DNA of 64,000 bases from Thiobius zoothamnicola (GCA_963678215.1 OY782758.1:1798001-1862000); one strand, 5' to 3'. Positions 53,540 to 62,849 are shown, counted from the stretch's first letter. Notes: generated by a model from the sequence alone, not told the origin. Program-made: numbers and translations.

Positions 53540-53841
53540 TTGCTTTGTCCGATTATCTGATTGTTGCTGCGCTGTTATTTGCGATTAGCGTCGCTGGTAT
53601 TTTTCTTAATCGCAAAAACGTGATTTTGCTGTTGATGTGCATCGAATTGATGTTATTGGCGGTGAATATCAATTTCATTGCATTCTCACATTTTCTCGGT
53701 GATGTGCAGGGACAGATATTCGTTTTTTTCATCCTGACGGTGGCTGCTGCCGAGGCGGCGATTGGTCTGGCTATTCTGGTGGTCTTGTTCCGTACGAGAC
53801 ACACGATTAATGTTGCTGATTTGGACACCTTAAAGGGCTGA
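53536..53841 (+). CDS. nuoK: NADH-quinone oxidoreductase subunit K
   Basis: Mrp-like small membrane subunit with three helices in 101 residues (SDYLIVAALLFAISVAGIFL; ILLLMCIELMLLAVNINFIA; AAEAAIGLAILVVLFRTRHT). The two buried glutamates of the proton path lie in MCIELML and AAEAAIGL. The stop overlaps the nuoL start. Confidence 0.96.
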   Translation: MIALSDYLIVAALLFAISVAGIFLNRKNVILLLMCIELMLLAVNINFIAFSHFLGDVQGQIFVFFILTVAAAEAAIGLAILVVLFRTRHTINVADLDTLKG

Positions 53842-55787
53842 TGATGGAAGCCATCTTTCTCACCATAGTTTTGGCTCCGCTGGTCGGCGCTATTATTGCC
53901 GGTTTGTTCGGGCGTCAAGTTGGACGCGCTGGCGCGCATCGGGTCACGATCACTGGCGTGGGTATTTCATGCGTACTTTCGTTGTATGTCTTGTGGCAAT
54001 ACGCTTTTAATAATGCGCCGACTTATAACGCGTCGGTATACACTTGGTTAGTGACAGATGGACTGCGGTTTGAGATCGGTTTTTTGGTGGACCGGCTCAC
54101 TGCGATGATGATTTCAGTGGTTACTTTCGTTTCCCTGATGGTGCATATCTATACCATTGGTTATATGCATGATGAAGAGGGCTATGAGCGCTTCTTTAGT
54201 TATATCGCGCTGTTTACTTTCTCCATGCTGATGTTGGTGATGTCGAATAACTTCCTGCAGTTGTTCTTTGGCTGGGAAGCGGTTGGCTTGGTTTCTTATT
54301 TACTGATTGGTTTTTATTTCAAACGCGAAACCGCCATTTTCGCCAATATGAAGGCATTTCTTGTTAATCGTGTCGGTGATTTTGGTTTTCTGTTAGGCAT
54401 TGCTGCCATCGCCATGTATTTCGGTACCATGGATTATAAGGAGGCTTTTGCAAAAGCCCCTGAATTTGCCGAAACCACGATCAGTATCTTTGGTCAGACT
54501 GAATGGTCTTTGATGACGGTGATTTGCATCCTGTTGTTCATTGGTGCCATGGGCAAGTCTGCGCAAGTGCCTTTGCATGTCTGGTTGCCAGATTCGATGG
54601 AAGGCCCAACGCCAATTTCCGCATTGATTCATGCGGCGACCATGGTTACGGCAGGCATATTTATGGTTGCGCGGATGTCGCCTTTATATGAATTGTCTGA
54701 AACAGCGCTGACTTTCATTTTGGTCATTGGAGCAACGACCGCTTTCTTTATGGGTTTGATCGGGATCATTCAAAACGATATCAAACGCGTCGTGGCTTAT
54801 TCCACATTGTCGCAATTGGGTTACATGATTGCTGCGTTGGGTGTTTCGGCTTACGCGGCTGGCTTGTTCCATTTGATGACCCATGCTTTCTTTAAAGCTT
54901 TGTTGTTCCTTGCGGCGGGTTCCGTGATCATGGGTATGCATCATAATCAGGATATTCGTAACATGGGAGGTATCCGTAAATATATGCCGATCACTCACTG
55001 GACGGCTTTGCTGGGTTCCCTGGCTTTGATTGGCTTTCCAGGTTTCTCGGGCTTTTTCTCCAAAGATGCGATTATTGAAGCCGTGCATCATTCGCATATC
55101 GCTGGCGCGACTTACGCCTATGTGTTGTTGGTTGCTGGGGTTTTTGTCACGGCTCTCTATAGTTTCCGTATGTATTTCCTGGTTTTCCATGGTCAAGGCC
55201 CGCGTGATGAACATGCCAAGGCGCATCTACATGAATCGCCTTGGGTCGTTACCGTGCCGCTTATATTGTTGGCTATTCCTTCAGTATTCATCGGTTACTT
55301 TACGGTAGGGCCGATGGTTTTCGGTGATTTCTTTGATGAAGCTATTACAGTGGCGGCGATACATGACACGCTAGGCCATATCGATTTTCATGGCCCGTTT
55401 GGCTTCGTTACTCATGCATTCTTTACTTTGCCGCTTTATCTCGCTTTGGGCGGTTTAGCGTTGGCTTGGTTTATTTATACCTGGAAACCTGGTATTGCGA
55501 AGGTATTGAGCGAACGTTTGAGTTGGTTGCATTTCATTCTGGATAAGAAATATGGTTTTGATGATTTCAACCAGGTGGTATTCGCTAAAGGCAGCCAATT
55601 GCTGGGTAAAGGTTTGTGGTATGCCGGTGATCGACAATTAATTGATGGCTTGGCGGTGAATGGTTCAGCCCGCTCAATTGGTTGGTTGGCGTCTGTTGCG
55701 CGTTGGGTGCAAACCGGCTTTCTCTACCATTATGCGATCGCCATTATCTTGGGCCTGTTAGGTCTGTTAGTTTGGTTTGTCATGTAA
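53841..55787 (+). CDS. nuoL: NADH-quinone oxidoreductase subunit L
   Basis: Antiporter-like proton-pumping subunit with about sixteen helices and the long amphipathic lateral helix at the C-terminus. 648 residues. Conserved: FFGWEAVGLVSYLLIGFYF, MGKSAQVPLHVWLPDSMEG (lysine and HxWLPD), and GIIQNDIKRVVAYSTLSQLGYM. Start may be 53841 or the adjacent ATG at 53844. A 168-base gap separates it from nuoM. Confidence 0.96.
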   Translation: MMEAIFLTIVLAPLVGAIIAGLFGRQVGRAGAHRVTITGVGISCVLSLYVLWQYAFNNAPTYNASVYTWLVTDGLRFEIGFLVDRLTAMMISVVTFVSLMVHIYTIGYMHDEEGYERFFSYIALFTFSMLMLVMSNNFLQLFFGWEAVGLVSYLLIGFYFKRETAIFANMKAFLVNRVGDFGFLLGIAAIAMYFGTMDYKEAFAKAPEFAETTISIFGQTEWSLMTVICILLFIGAMGKSAQVPLHVWLPDSMEGPTPISALIHAATMVTAGIFMVARMSPLYELSETALTFILVIGATTAFFMGLIGIIQNDIKRVVAYSTLSQLGYMIAALGVSAYAAGLFHLMTHAFFKALLFLAAGSVIMGMHHNQDIRNMGGIRKYMPITHWTALLGSLALIGFPGFSGFFSKDAIIEAVHHSHIAGATYAYVLLVAGVFVTALYSFRMYFLVFHGQGPRDEHAKAHLHESPWVVTVPLILLAIPSVFIGYFTVGPMVFGDFFDEAITVAAIHDTLGHIDFHGPFGFVTHAFFTLPLYLALGGLALAWFIYTWKPGIAKVLSERLSWLHFILDKKYGFDDFNQVVFAKGSQLLGKGLWYAGDRQLIDGLAVNGSARSIGWLASVARWVQTGFLYHYAIAIILGLLGLLVWFVM

Positions 55788-55955
55788 TGAAAGTGGGATT
55801 TTTATCTCACGATGATGTTGTACGGAATTCGCTTTCTCATCTGAGCAAGTCGGAGTGATCTCTGGTTACCGTATGTCTTTAGTTGCGTGGAAATACCGGT
55901 TTTCGGGAATTTCTGTCAAGGCGTATATGAATAGCAAAAGTGGAATGTTAATCAA

Positions 55956-57467
55956 ATGACTGATTGGCCGATTTTAAGCATACTCATCTGGTTGCCGATT
56001 CTTGGCGGCGCTTTAGTGTTAATGAGTGGTGATCGTGCGCCTAATGTGTCGCGCTGGTTGGCGCTTGCATTTGCGGTATTAACCTTTGTGTTGAGCATAC
56101 CTTTGTATGTTGGTTTTGATGTTTCCACTGCGGCGATGCAGTTTGTTGAAAAGTCGCCTTGGATACCTGCGTTTGAGGTGAACTATTATTTAGGCGTGGA
56201 TGGAATTTCCATGCCGCTGATCATTCTGACGACTTTTATTTCGATTCTGGTTATAGGCGCTGGTTGGGAGGTCATTCAATATAAACCCTCCCAGTACATG
56301 GCGGCTTTTCTGATCATGGAAGGTGTGATGGTCGGCGTGTTCGCCGCTTTGGACGCCATGTTGTTCTATGTGTTTTGGGAAGCCATGTTGATTCCCATGT
56401 TTATTATTATTGGCGTATGGGGTGGTCCAAACCGGGTATATGCCACGATCAAGTTTTTCCTGTATACCTTTCTGGGTTCAGTTTTCATGCTGGTCGCTTT
56501 GGTTTATATGTACTTTAAAAGCGGTTCTATGGAAATTCTTATGTTCCATGACCTCAAGCTGGGTTTGCAGGAACAGATACTGATTTTCGTTGCCTTCCTG
56601 TTGGCTTTCGCGGTCAAAGTGCCCATGTGGCCGGTGCATACTTGGTTACCCGATGCTCATGTTGAGGCGCCAACTGGCGGATCGGTTATCCTGGCGGCGA
56701 TTATGTTGAAAATCGGTGGTTATGGCTTCTTGCGTTTCAGCTTACCGATTACGCCTGATGCCAGCTCGACGCTGGATTGGTTGATTATCGGTATGTCTTT
56801 GATCGCCGTGGTCTATATTGGTTTTGTCGCTTTAGTACAACAGGATATGAAGAAGCTGATTGCTTATTCTTCCATCGCCCATATGGGATTCGTGACTCTG
56901 GGCTTTTTCATCGTTTTCATGATTGTTGCGCGTGAAGATGTTGAAACTGGTGCTATTTTGGGCATGCAGGGCGGTATGGTGCAGATGGTCTCGCATGGCT
57001 TTATCTCTGCAGCCTTGTTCTTATGTATTGGCGTGTTGTATGACAGATTACACAGTCGTCAAATTGCCGATTATGGCGGTGTGGTGAATGTTATGCCTTG
57101 GTTCGCTGCTTTTATGGTGTTTTTCGCCATGTCAAATGCCGGTTTGCCTGGCACCTCAGGATTTGTGGGTGAGTTTCTGGTGATACTGGCGGCATTCCGA
57201 GCGGACTTTTGGTTCGCCGTGCTGGCCGCCACGACTTTGATTCTTGGTGCCGCCTATAGCTTATGGATGGTCAAGCGGGTTGTATTTGGTGAAGTAACAT
57301 CTGACAAAGTCGCTGCTTTAAAAGACATTAATGGACGTGAAGCCTGGATATTGGGAACTTTGGCGGTCGCCGTGTTGATTTTAGGTATTTGGCCTGCGCC
57401 TTTGATTGAAGTTATGGATGCGTCAATTGCCAATCTGGTTCAGCATATTGGAATGAGTAAGCTATAA
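55956..57467 (+). CDS. nuoM: NADH-quinone oxidoreductase subunit M
   Basis: Second antiporter-like proton-pumping subunit, 503 residues and fourteen helices. Conserved glutamate and lysine path: YVFWEAMLIPMFIIIGVWGG, KVPMWPVHTWLPDAHVEAP and QQDMKKLIAYSSIAHMGFV. The 168 bases before it contain no gene. It ends 212 bases before a hicBA pair. Confidence 0.96.
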   Translation: MTDWPILSILIWLPILGGALVLMSGDRAPNVSRWLALAFAVLTFVLSIPLYVGFDVSTAAMQFVEKSPWIPAFEVNYYLGVDGISMPLIILTTFISILVIGAGWEVIQYKPSQYMAAFLIMEGVMVGVFAALDAMLFYVFWEAMLIPMFIIIGVWGGPNRVYATIKFFLYTFLGSVFMLVALVYMYFKSGSMEILMFHDLKLGLQEQILIFVAFLLAFAVKVPMWPVHTWLPDAHVEAPTGGSVILAAIMLKIGGYGFLRFSLPITPDASSTLDWLIIGMSLIAVVYIGFVALVQQDMKKLIAYSSIAHMGFVTLGFFIVFMIVAREDVETGAILGMQGGMVQMVSHGFISAALFLCIGVLYDRLHSRQIADYGGVVNVMPWFAAFMVFFAMSNAGLPGTSGFVGEFLVILAAFRADFWFAVLAATTLILGAAYSLWMVKRVVFGEVTSDKVAALKDINGREAWILGTLAVAVLILGIWPAPLIEVMDASIANLVQHIGMSKL

Positions 57468-57505
57468 ATTATATGCCCAAAAATGGTAGTCTTACGCCTT
57501 AACAG

Positions 57506-57527
57506 TTAATCCCTTAATAGGGATTAA
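57506..57527. repeat. Inverted repeat upstream of hicB
   Basis: TTAATCCC (57506-57513) and GGGATTAA (57520-57527) are perfect complements over a six-base loop. Imperfect pairing continues outward (GCC.TTAAC with GTTATGGC). It could be a transcript-processing hairpin after nuoM or a weak stop. Basis is sequence only. Confidence 0.45.
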
Positions 57528-57648
57528 GTTATGGCGTTTATTGATGTAAGGAACGAAAAAGGCATGATCAATAAAATTTTATCACTTAGTTATTAAGATT
57601 TGGTTTAGGCTTTTGGGAAAGGAAAAGGGCAGAAAAGTTAAGGTTTGG

Positions 57649-57659
57649 GCGTTATACGC
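57649..57659. promoter_or_regulatory. Small palindrome GCGTTATACGC upstream of hicB
   Basis: Perfect GCGT-TAT-ACGC at 57649-57659, about 20 bases before the HicB ATG at 57680. Toxin-antitoxin pairs are often autoregulated through such sites, but short HicB proteins like this one usually lack a DNA-binding domain, so binding is speculative. Confidence 0.3.
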
Positions 57660-57679
57660 TTAACAAATTGAGAAACATC

Positions 57680-57883
57680 ATGAAACTAAAAGTAGTCGTA
57701 CATGAGGCTGAAGAAGGTGGATACTGGGCGGAAGTTCCTTCTATTTTAGGTTGCGCGACTCAAGGTGATAGTTTTGATGAGCTATTGGGTAATCTTTACG
57801 AGGCCGTAGAAGGTTGTTTGTCTATAGATGTTGAGAGAATTTCACTATCAGATACTGACCGGGTTATGGAAGTAGCCGTTTGA
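57680..57883 (+). CDS. hicB: HicB-family antitoxin (short form)
   Basis: A 67-residue protein with the HicB partial RNase H-like fold (LKVVVHEAEEGGYWAEVPSI, GCATQGDSFDELLGNL, EAVEGCL). It neutralises HicA RNases in known pairs by blocking their catalytic histidine. The antitoxin precedes the toxin here, and the stop overlaps the hicA start by two bases. I start at ATG 57680 (MKLKVV); the frame extends four codons upstream. It is inserted between nuoM and nuoN in the same direction. Confidence 0.85.
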   Translation: MKLKVVVHEAEEGGYWAEVPSILGCATQGDSFDELLGNLYEAVEGCLSIDVERISLSDTDRVMEVAV

Positions 57884-58085
57884 AAGCGATCAGCGGAAAA
57901 AAGCTTTGCAAACTTGTTAAAGATCGGGGTTGGGAGTTGAAACGGATAAATGGTAGCCATCACATATTTGTTAAAGCTGGAGAGGATGCGCGCATTTCCA
58001 TACCAGTTCATGGAAATAACCCTTTGAAACTTGGTTACAAAGGCATTTGATGAAGGTTGCCGGAATTAACGAGATTGAACTATAG
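57880..58085 (+). pseudogene. hicA: HicA-type mRNA interferase, frameshifted near the 3' end
   Basis: Starts TTG at 57880, overlapping the hicB stop. Codons 1-52 read the HicA pattern of the SISGK subgroup: KAISGKKLCKLV, RINGSHHIFVKAG with the catalytic histidine, and ARISIPVHGNNPLKLG. Then the frame runs out at TGA 58050 after YKGI. In the -1 frame the following bases read LQRHLMKVAGINEIEL and stop at TAG 58083-58085, exactly the usual HicA C-terminus. One base is therefore missing near 58036. The truncated product may still fold, but the last helix is lost. Too short for most gene finders. Confidence 0.75.
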
Positions 58086-58230
58086 CGTTGTAGATTTCTC
58101 AGAAACACGCTTGAAATAAAACCGCGAACCCCAAATTGCTATTTCCACAGCAAGCTGTGGCGAATTAGATCCAAAGAGATTAAATGAAAGATTAAATTGA
58201 ATCTTTCTGTAACTTTTACTGAAGTATATT

Positions 58231-59673
58231 TTGCAAATGGAATACAACCTCACCACATTACAACCGGCGTTACCGGAAATCTTCCTGCTTAGTGCGGCTT
58301 GCCTGATTCTGGTAATTGATCTTTTCTTGGACAAGCGTACCCGTTTGCTTACCTATGGTTTGAGCTTGGCCGCCATTCTGGGAACTATTGCGGTGGCGAT
58401 TGGGGTCAGCAATAGCGAGACGCAGATTCTGTTCGATGGTGCTTATATACGGGATCCGGTCGCCGATGTCGTCAAAATCGGTTTATTAATCGTTACCTTA
58501 TTTGCGCTGATTTATGCTAAGGATTATTTGATTCAGCAGGATATCTATCGGGGCGAATATTTTACTTTGGTGTTGTTCGCCACATTAGGTATGTTGGTGA
58601 TGGCGTCTGCCAACAGTTTTTTGACTGTTTATCTGGGATTGGAGTTGTTGGCTCTCAGCATGTACAGCTTGGTGCCGTTTAAACGCGATTCTGAAGTGGG
58701 TTCTGAAGCAGGTATGAAGTACTTCGTGCTGGGCGCGTTAGCCTCCGGCATGTTGCTTTATGGCATCTCTATGTTATATGGCGCGACGGGTGCCTTGTCG
58801 TTTACCGATGTTTCAGCCGCTATCAACAGTGGGCAGGCTGATGAAGCCTTATTGGTGTTTGGTCTGGTGTTCATTGTCATTGGTGTCGCCTTTAAGTTTG
58901 GTGCAGTGCCTTTCCATATGTGGGTGCCAGATGTTTATCATGGTGCGCCGACAGCTGTGGTTTTGATTTTGAGCAGCGCGCCAAAAATTGCTGCATTTGC
59001 TTTGGCAATTCGCTTATTGGTCGATGGTATGAGTGGCTTGGCGGCGCAATGGCAGGATATGCTGATGATTTTGGCGGTATTGTCGATGGGGTTGGGTAAT
59101 CTCGTCGCCATTGCGCAGACTAACATTAAGCGTATGTTTGCTTATTCGACGATTTCGCATGTTGGTTTCATCTTTTTGGGTTTGCTGGCTGCAAATGATA
59201 AAGGCTATGCCGCAGCTTTGTTCTATAGCGTGGTGTATGCGTTGACTGCCGTGGGTGGCTTTGGCGTACTGGCTATGCTTAGCCGTCACGGATTTGATGC
59301 AGAAAACATTGATGATTTGAAAGGTTTGAATGATCGTAGCCCCTGGTTGGCGGGGATGATGATGCTCATTTTGTTCTCTATGGCCGGAGTGCCTCCTACC
59401 GTTGGTTTCTTTGCGAAATTATTTGTGTTGGAAGCGGTTATCAGTGTCGATATGGTCTGGCTGGCTGGCGTCGCCGTGTTCTTCTCCATTATCGGTGCAT
59501 ACTATTATTTACGCGCCGTTAAGGTGATGTACTTTGATAAGCCCGAATCTGATCAGCCATTAATTGTTTCCTTTGATAGTCAGGCAGCGATCAGCGTTAA
59601 TGGCATGGCGATTTTATTGCTCGGTATTTTTCCTGCTGCGTTGTTTGGTGTTTGCCAGGCTGCATTTGGTTAG
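58231..59673 (+). CDS. nuoN: NADH-quinone oxidoreductase subunit N
   Basis: Third antiporter-like subunit of complex I, 480 residues. Family signatures are LGLELLALSMYSLVPFKRDS, KFGAVPFHMWVPDVYHGAP and NLVAIAQTNIKRMFAYSTIS. It is preceded by about 145 bases after hicA that include a CCACAG-CAAG-CTGTGG palindrome (near 58145-58160). It is the last gene of the nuo cluster. Confidence 0.96.
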   Translation: MQMEYNLTTLQPALPEIFLLSAACLILVIDLFLDKRTRLLTYGLSLAAILGTIAVAIGVSNSETQILFDGAYIRDPVADVVKIGLLIVTLFALIYAKDYLIQQDIYRGEYFTLVLFATLGMLVMASANSFLTVYLGLELLALSMYSLVPFKRDSEVGSEAGMKYFVLGALASGMLLYGISMLYGATGALSFTDVSAAINSGQADEALLVFGLVFIVIGVAFKFGAVPFHMWVPDVYHGAPTAVVLILSSAPKIAAFALAIRLLVDGMSGLAAQWQDMLMILAVLSMGLGNLVAIAQTNIKRMFAYSTISHVGFIFLGLLAANDKGYAAALFYSVVYALTAVGGFGVLAMLSRHGFDAENIDDLKGLNDRSPWLAGMMMLILFSMAGVPPTVGFFAKLFVLEAVISVDMVWLAGVAVFFSIIGAYYYLRAVKVMYFDKPESDQPLIVSFDSQAAISVNGMAILLLGIFPAALFGVCQAAFG

Positions 59674-59707
59674 TAAATCCGTAGACTGGTACAGATTTAC
59701 GTGTTTT
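59673..59707 (+). terminator. Weak hairpin after nuoN
   Basis: GTAAATC (59673-59679) pairs with GATTTAC (59694-59700), followed by GTGTTTTC. It could be a weak stop for the nuo operon. Only seven pairs and a short T run. Confidence 0.35.
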
Positions 59708-59719
59708 CTGAGCTTTTTG

Positions 59720-59839
59720 ATTCAATCTCAATGCTCCGCCGCTTGCGGCGGGTGCAAAGCCGATGGTGTTTCCAAAGAGGAGCGGTTTTCCCTTTTAGTC
59801 GGCGGTCGGGTGCGTGCCCCATCGACGATCTAAATTTGA
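59720..59839. repeat. Dispersed structured intergenic repeat, copy B
   Basis: Begins ATTCAAT and ends GACGATCTAAATTTGA, about 120 bp, the same ends and length as the copy at 19711-19836. The core holds hairpin CCGCC-GCTTGC-GGCGG (59736-59751), nine bases, CGATGGTGTTTCC (59761-59773), then GTCGGCGG and a GGG/CCC stem. It lies between nuoN and the Lpd-family gene. Confidence 0.55.
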
Positions 59840-60278
59840 CTTGCCTTTACATCGGATATCGAATGGTGGACGGAACTCGGTCAATGATGGAAAACAGGCG
59901 ACGAGCTAACACTTCATCTTATTCTGTGAATGTATCTCACCGTACCTCAACGTTACTTATCCAGAAAAATGGATAGTCTGAAGCATAGGGTTTGTGGAAC
60001 TCTGGTTTCGCAGATTGCGAAGTGATAGCTCATCCATTCTGTTGACAATGTCGCCTCCTGTTGAGTTGGGAAGTTGCGTCCTGCATGTTGTCGTAACTAT
60101 CGCCTTCATGACGACACATGGGATAAAGCATTTTTATCCAGAATTGCCAGCTTCTCTGAAACCAGTTGCAAGCAAGGTCTTTTTTCCCGCATGAACTGGT
60201 ATCTTTCGCATCATCTGCAAATTGTTGGCGAGCCAGTTGCCAACCATCCACACATCTAAAATTTATCAGGAGAATTTC
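59840..60278. other. Long leader or intergenic region upstream of the Lpd-family gene
   Basis: About 440 bases after the repeat. I find no gene with family character; several overlapping short frames in both directions have no ribosome site. AGGAGA (60268-60273) is the ribosome site for the next gene. Confidence 0.35.
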
Positions 60279-61694
60279 GTGCAAGCAGAACGCAAAGTTG
60301 ATGTTGCGATCATCGGGTTAGGCAGTGCCGGATTGTATGCTTTGGGTAAGGTACGTCCTTCCGGCAAAAGTGTCGTGGTAATTAACAATGGGCATCTGGG
60401 CACTACTTGTGCGCGGGTAGGTTGTATGCCGTCCAAGGCAGCGATCCAGGTCGCTGAGGATTTCCACCGTCGAGCGATTTATCCACGTTTTGGTTTGAGT
60501 GGTGGGGATCAATTACAGTTAGATGCCGCTGAAGCCATGGAGTATGTCCGTGATTTACGGGATAACTTTGTGGATCGAGTCCTTTCTAACAGTTCAGATA
60601 ATTTCCCGGAAGGTTTGTTGATTGAGGGGCGTGCGCGCTTTATTGGGCCTGATTTGCTTGAGATGGAAGAGGGTCAGCGTATCCGCGCCAACAGCATCAT
60701 TATCGCTACCGGCTCACGTCCGTTGATTCCATCTGCCTGGGATGAATTCAAGCAAGACATTATCACTTCGGATGAATTCTTCGAACTGGAATCTTTACCC
60801 GAATCCGTAGCCGTGATCGGCCTGGGCGTGATTGGCCTGGAGATTGGCCAGACCATGCATCGCATGGGTGTGCAGGTGACCGGTATTGATATGGCGGAAA
60901 CCCTTGGCGGCATCAGTGATCCGGCTATTGCGCAACAGGCGATCAACATTTTCGGCAAAGAGTTTCCACTATGGTTGGGACAGGCCGCTGAATTGAAACG
61001 TACTGAAGATGGGCGTATTCAAGTAAGCGCCGGTGATAAGCAGGTTGTGGTTGATAAGATTTTCGCCAGTTTGGGACGTGTCCCTAATCTTGATGCACTG
61101 AATCTGGCCGCCGCCGGGATTGATACGGATGTGCGCGGTGTTCCTGTTTATGACCCCAACACGCTGCAAATTGGTGATTCATCCATTTATATTGCAGGCG
61201 ATGCGAATGGTGAGAGACCATTGTTACATGAGGCTGGGGATGAAGGTCGCATTGCCGGTTACAATGCATCGCGGGACAAAATACTGGCCTTTAAACGTAA
61301 GACGCCGATCAATATCGTGTTTTCCGATCCTAATATTGTACAAGTTGGCTTACGCCACCATGAATTGGATCTGGAAACTGCTGTTATTGGTGAAATGTCG
61401 ATTCCACCCGTAGGCCGCGCGCTCATTATGGGGAAAAACAGAGGCTTGATCCGCGTATATGCCGAAAAAGCCAGTGGCAAATTACTGGGTGCTGAAATGG
61501 TCTGTGTCAAAGGCGAGAATCTGGCTCACTTGATGGCTTGGTGTATTCAACTGAATTTGACTGTGGGGCAGTTGTTGCAAATGCCTTTTTACCATCCAGT
61601 GATGGAGGAGGCGCTGCAAGCGGCGCTGCAAGATCTTTATCGTAAGGTAGAGCAGAAAAACGCCGGTCCTATCACTGAGTTATCAACCCTCTAA
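60279..61694 (+). CDS. Dihydrolipoamide dehydrogenase-family flavoprotein disulfide reductase
   Basis: A 471-residue pyridine-nucleotide-disulfide oxidoreductase. FAD site VAIIGLGSAGLYALG; the redox-active pair is in TTCARVGCMPSKA (CxxxxC); NAD site VAVIGLGVIGLEIGQTM; C-terminal catalytic base in FYHPVMEEALQAAL (HPxxxE). It is most like dihydrolipoyl dehydrogenase 3 or soluble transhydrogenase-like groups, and no 2-oxoacid dehydrogenase E1/E2 genes are adjacent, so its substrate is open. GTG start at 60279 with AGGAGA. An adaptor gene starts immediately after the stop. Confidence 0.86.
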   Translation: MQAERKVDVAIIGLGSAGLYALGKVRPSGKSVVVINNGHLGTTCARVGCMPSKAAIQVAEDFHRRAIYPRFGLSGGDQLQLDAAEAMEYVRDLRDNFVDRVLSNSSDNFPEGLLIEGRARFIGPDLLEMEEGQRIRANSIIIATGSRPLIPSAWDEFKQDIITSDEFFELESLPESVAVIGLGVIGLEIGQTMHRMGVQVTGIDMAETLGGISDPAIAQQAINIFGKEFPLWLGQAAELKRTEDGRIQVSAGDKQVVVDKIFASLGRVPNLDALNLAAAGIDTDVRGVPVYDPNTLQIGDSSIYIAGDANGERPLLHEAGDEGRIAGYNASRDKILAFKRKTPINIVFSDPNIVQVGLRHHELDLETAVIGEMSIPPVGRALIMGKNRGLIRVYAEKASGKLLGAEMVCVKGENLAHLMAWCIQLNLTVGQLLQMPFYHPVMEEALQAALQDLYRKVEQKNAGPITELSTL

Positions 61695-62849
61695 ATGGCG
61701 TTGCGCCTGCTGATCATCAGCTTGTTGCTGGCGGTCTTTGCCTGGGGAGTTTGGCGGATCCTGCAAACTGACGTCCAACCACGACAACAACGCCCGCCAG
61801 CGCAGCCGCCCATTGTGCAAGTGATGTCTGCCGAAGCGGCGGATCATTCGCTGCGAATTGAAGCCTTCGGTGTTATTCAGGCTGCTCAGGTATTGACGAT
61901 TCGCTCACAGGTCGGCGGCCAACTCTTGGCGGTGCATCCTCGGTTTGCGCCAGGCGAGCGTATTCCAGCTGGCGAAACCCTCTATACTGTCGATCCAACA
62001 GATTACCAATTGATGGTTGAGACGGCGCTGGCTGCTGTCGATTTGGCGAAAGCGGAGGTTGCCCTTGAGCAGGGAAAGCATCAGGCTGCCGACAAAGAAC
62101 TCCAGTTGTTGCAAGGAGCTATCCCATTAAGTGCCCAATCACGCGCGCTGGTGTTACGAAAACCTCAATTACGCCAAGCGCGCGCCAAATTGCGGCAGGC
62201 GCAAAACAGCTTGAAGCAAGCGCAAATCGATCTGCAGCGCACCCAGGCCAGTTTATCTGATGACGTGATTGTGCTGGAACAAGCGCGCGTCGTCGGTGAG
62301 GTGATTGGCGCGCAGGATGTTTTGGGAAAAGTCGCTCTGGCGGATCAGTACCAAGCGCAGTTGCATGTGCCGCAACACCTGATTCGCCGCATCAAGAAGC
62401 GTACGCCGACTCGCGCAGGCTCCATCGTGCATATTCAGCAAGGCGAAAAGCGTTATCAGGCGGAGGTGATTCAAGTCAGTGTTGAGTTGGATCCTGAGAG
62501 GCATATGGTTGAAGTTGTGGCCGAATTCACCGATCCGCCTGTAGATCACATACCACTGATTGGCGGCCATCTGCGCGCGGAGATAGAGGCCGGAATGTTG
62601 CCCAATACAGTCGCAGCACCTTATGCGGTTTGGCGCGACAATCAGCGTATTTGGTTGGTTAATGACCAAGATGCTTTGCTTGTTCGTCAGATCAAACCGA
62701 TATACCTTGGTGTTGATCAAGTTTATTTTCCACCCTTCATGCCTGGCGAGCGTATCTTGCTGGGTAATCTGGATGACCTATTGCCTGGTCTTAAAGTGCG
62801 ACCACAACACAATTCACCTCGCCTGCTGAATGTGGACATCACCGATTGA
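61695..62849 (+). CDS. Periplasmic adaptor (membrane fusion) protein, RND/HlyD type
   Basis: A 384-residue adaptor with one N-terminal helix (ALRLLIISLLLAVFAWGVWR), a lipoyl half-motif (VLTIRSQVGGQLLAVHPRF, PAGETLYTVDPTDYQ), a long hairpin coiled coil (about 95-190, rich in Gln/Ala/Lys) and a beta-barrel (VLGKVALADQYQAQLHVP). Such proteins join inner-membrane transporters to TolC-like channels. No pump or outer-membrane gene follows. It abuts the flavoprotein gene (stop and start adjacent), so both are probably cotranscribed, which is an odd partner for a transport adaptor. Confidence 0.83.
   Translation: MALRLLIISLLLAVFAWGVWRILQTDVQPRQQRPPAQPPIVQVMSAEAADHSLRIEAFGVIQAAQVLTIRSQVGGQLLAVHPRFAPGERIPAGETLYTVDPTDYQLMVETALAAVDLAKAEVALEQGKHQAADKELQLLQGAIPLSAQSRALVLRKPQLRQARAKLRQAQNSLKQAQIDLQRTQASLSDDVIVLEQARVVGEVIGAQDVLGKVALADQYQAQLHVPQHLIRRIKKRTPTRAGSIVHIQQGEKRYQAEVIQVSVELDPERHMVEVVAEFTDPPVDHIPLIGGHLRAEIEAGMLPNTVAAPYAVWRDNQRIWLVNDQDALLVRQIKPIYLGVDQVYFPPFMPGERILLGNLDDLLPGLKVRPQHNSPRLLNVDITD

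Noticed and set aside
15310..58167. The same 17-mer ending GCTGTGGCGAATTA at 15310 (end of ctaG) and near 58151 (before nuoN)
   Set aside because: One copy is coding and one forms part of a palindrome; a single 17-base match in 64 kb has about a one-in-ten chance of being random, so I do not call it a repeat family.
60030..60284. An 84-codon minus-strand frame just before the Lpd-family gene
   Set aside because: No family character, and it overlaps the start and ribosome site of the real gene.
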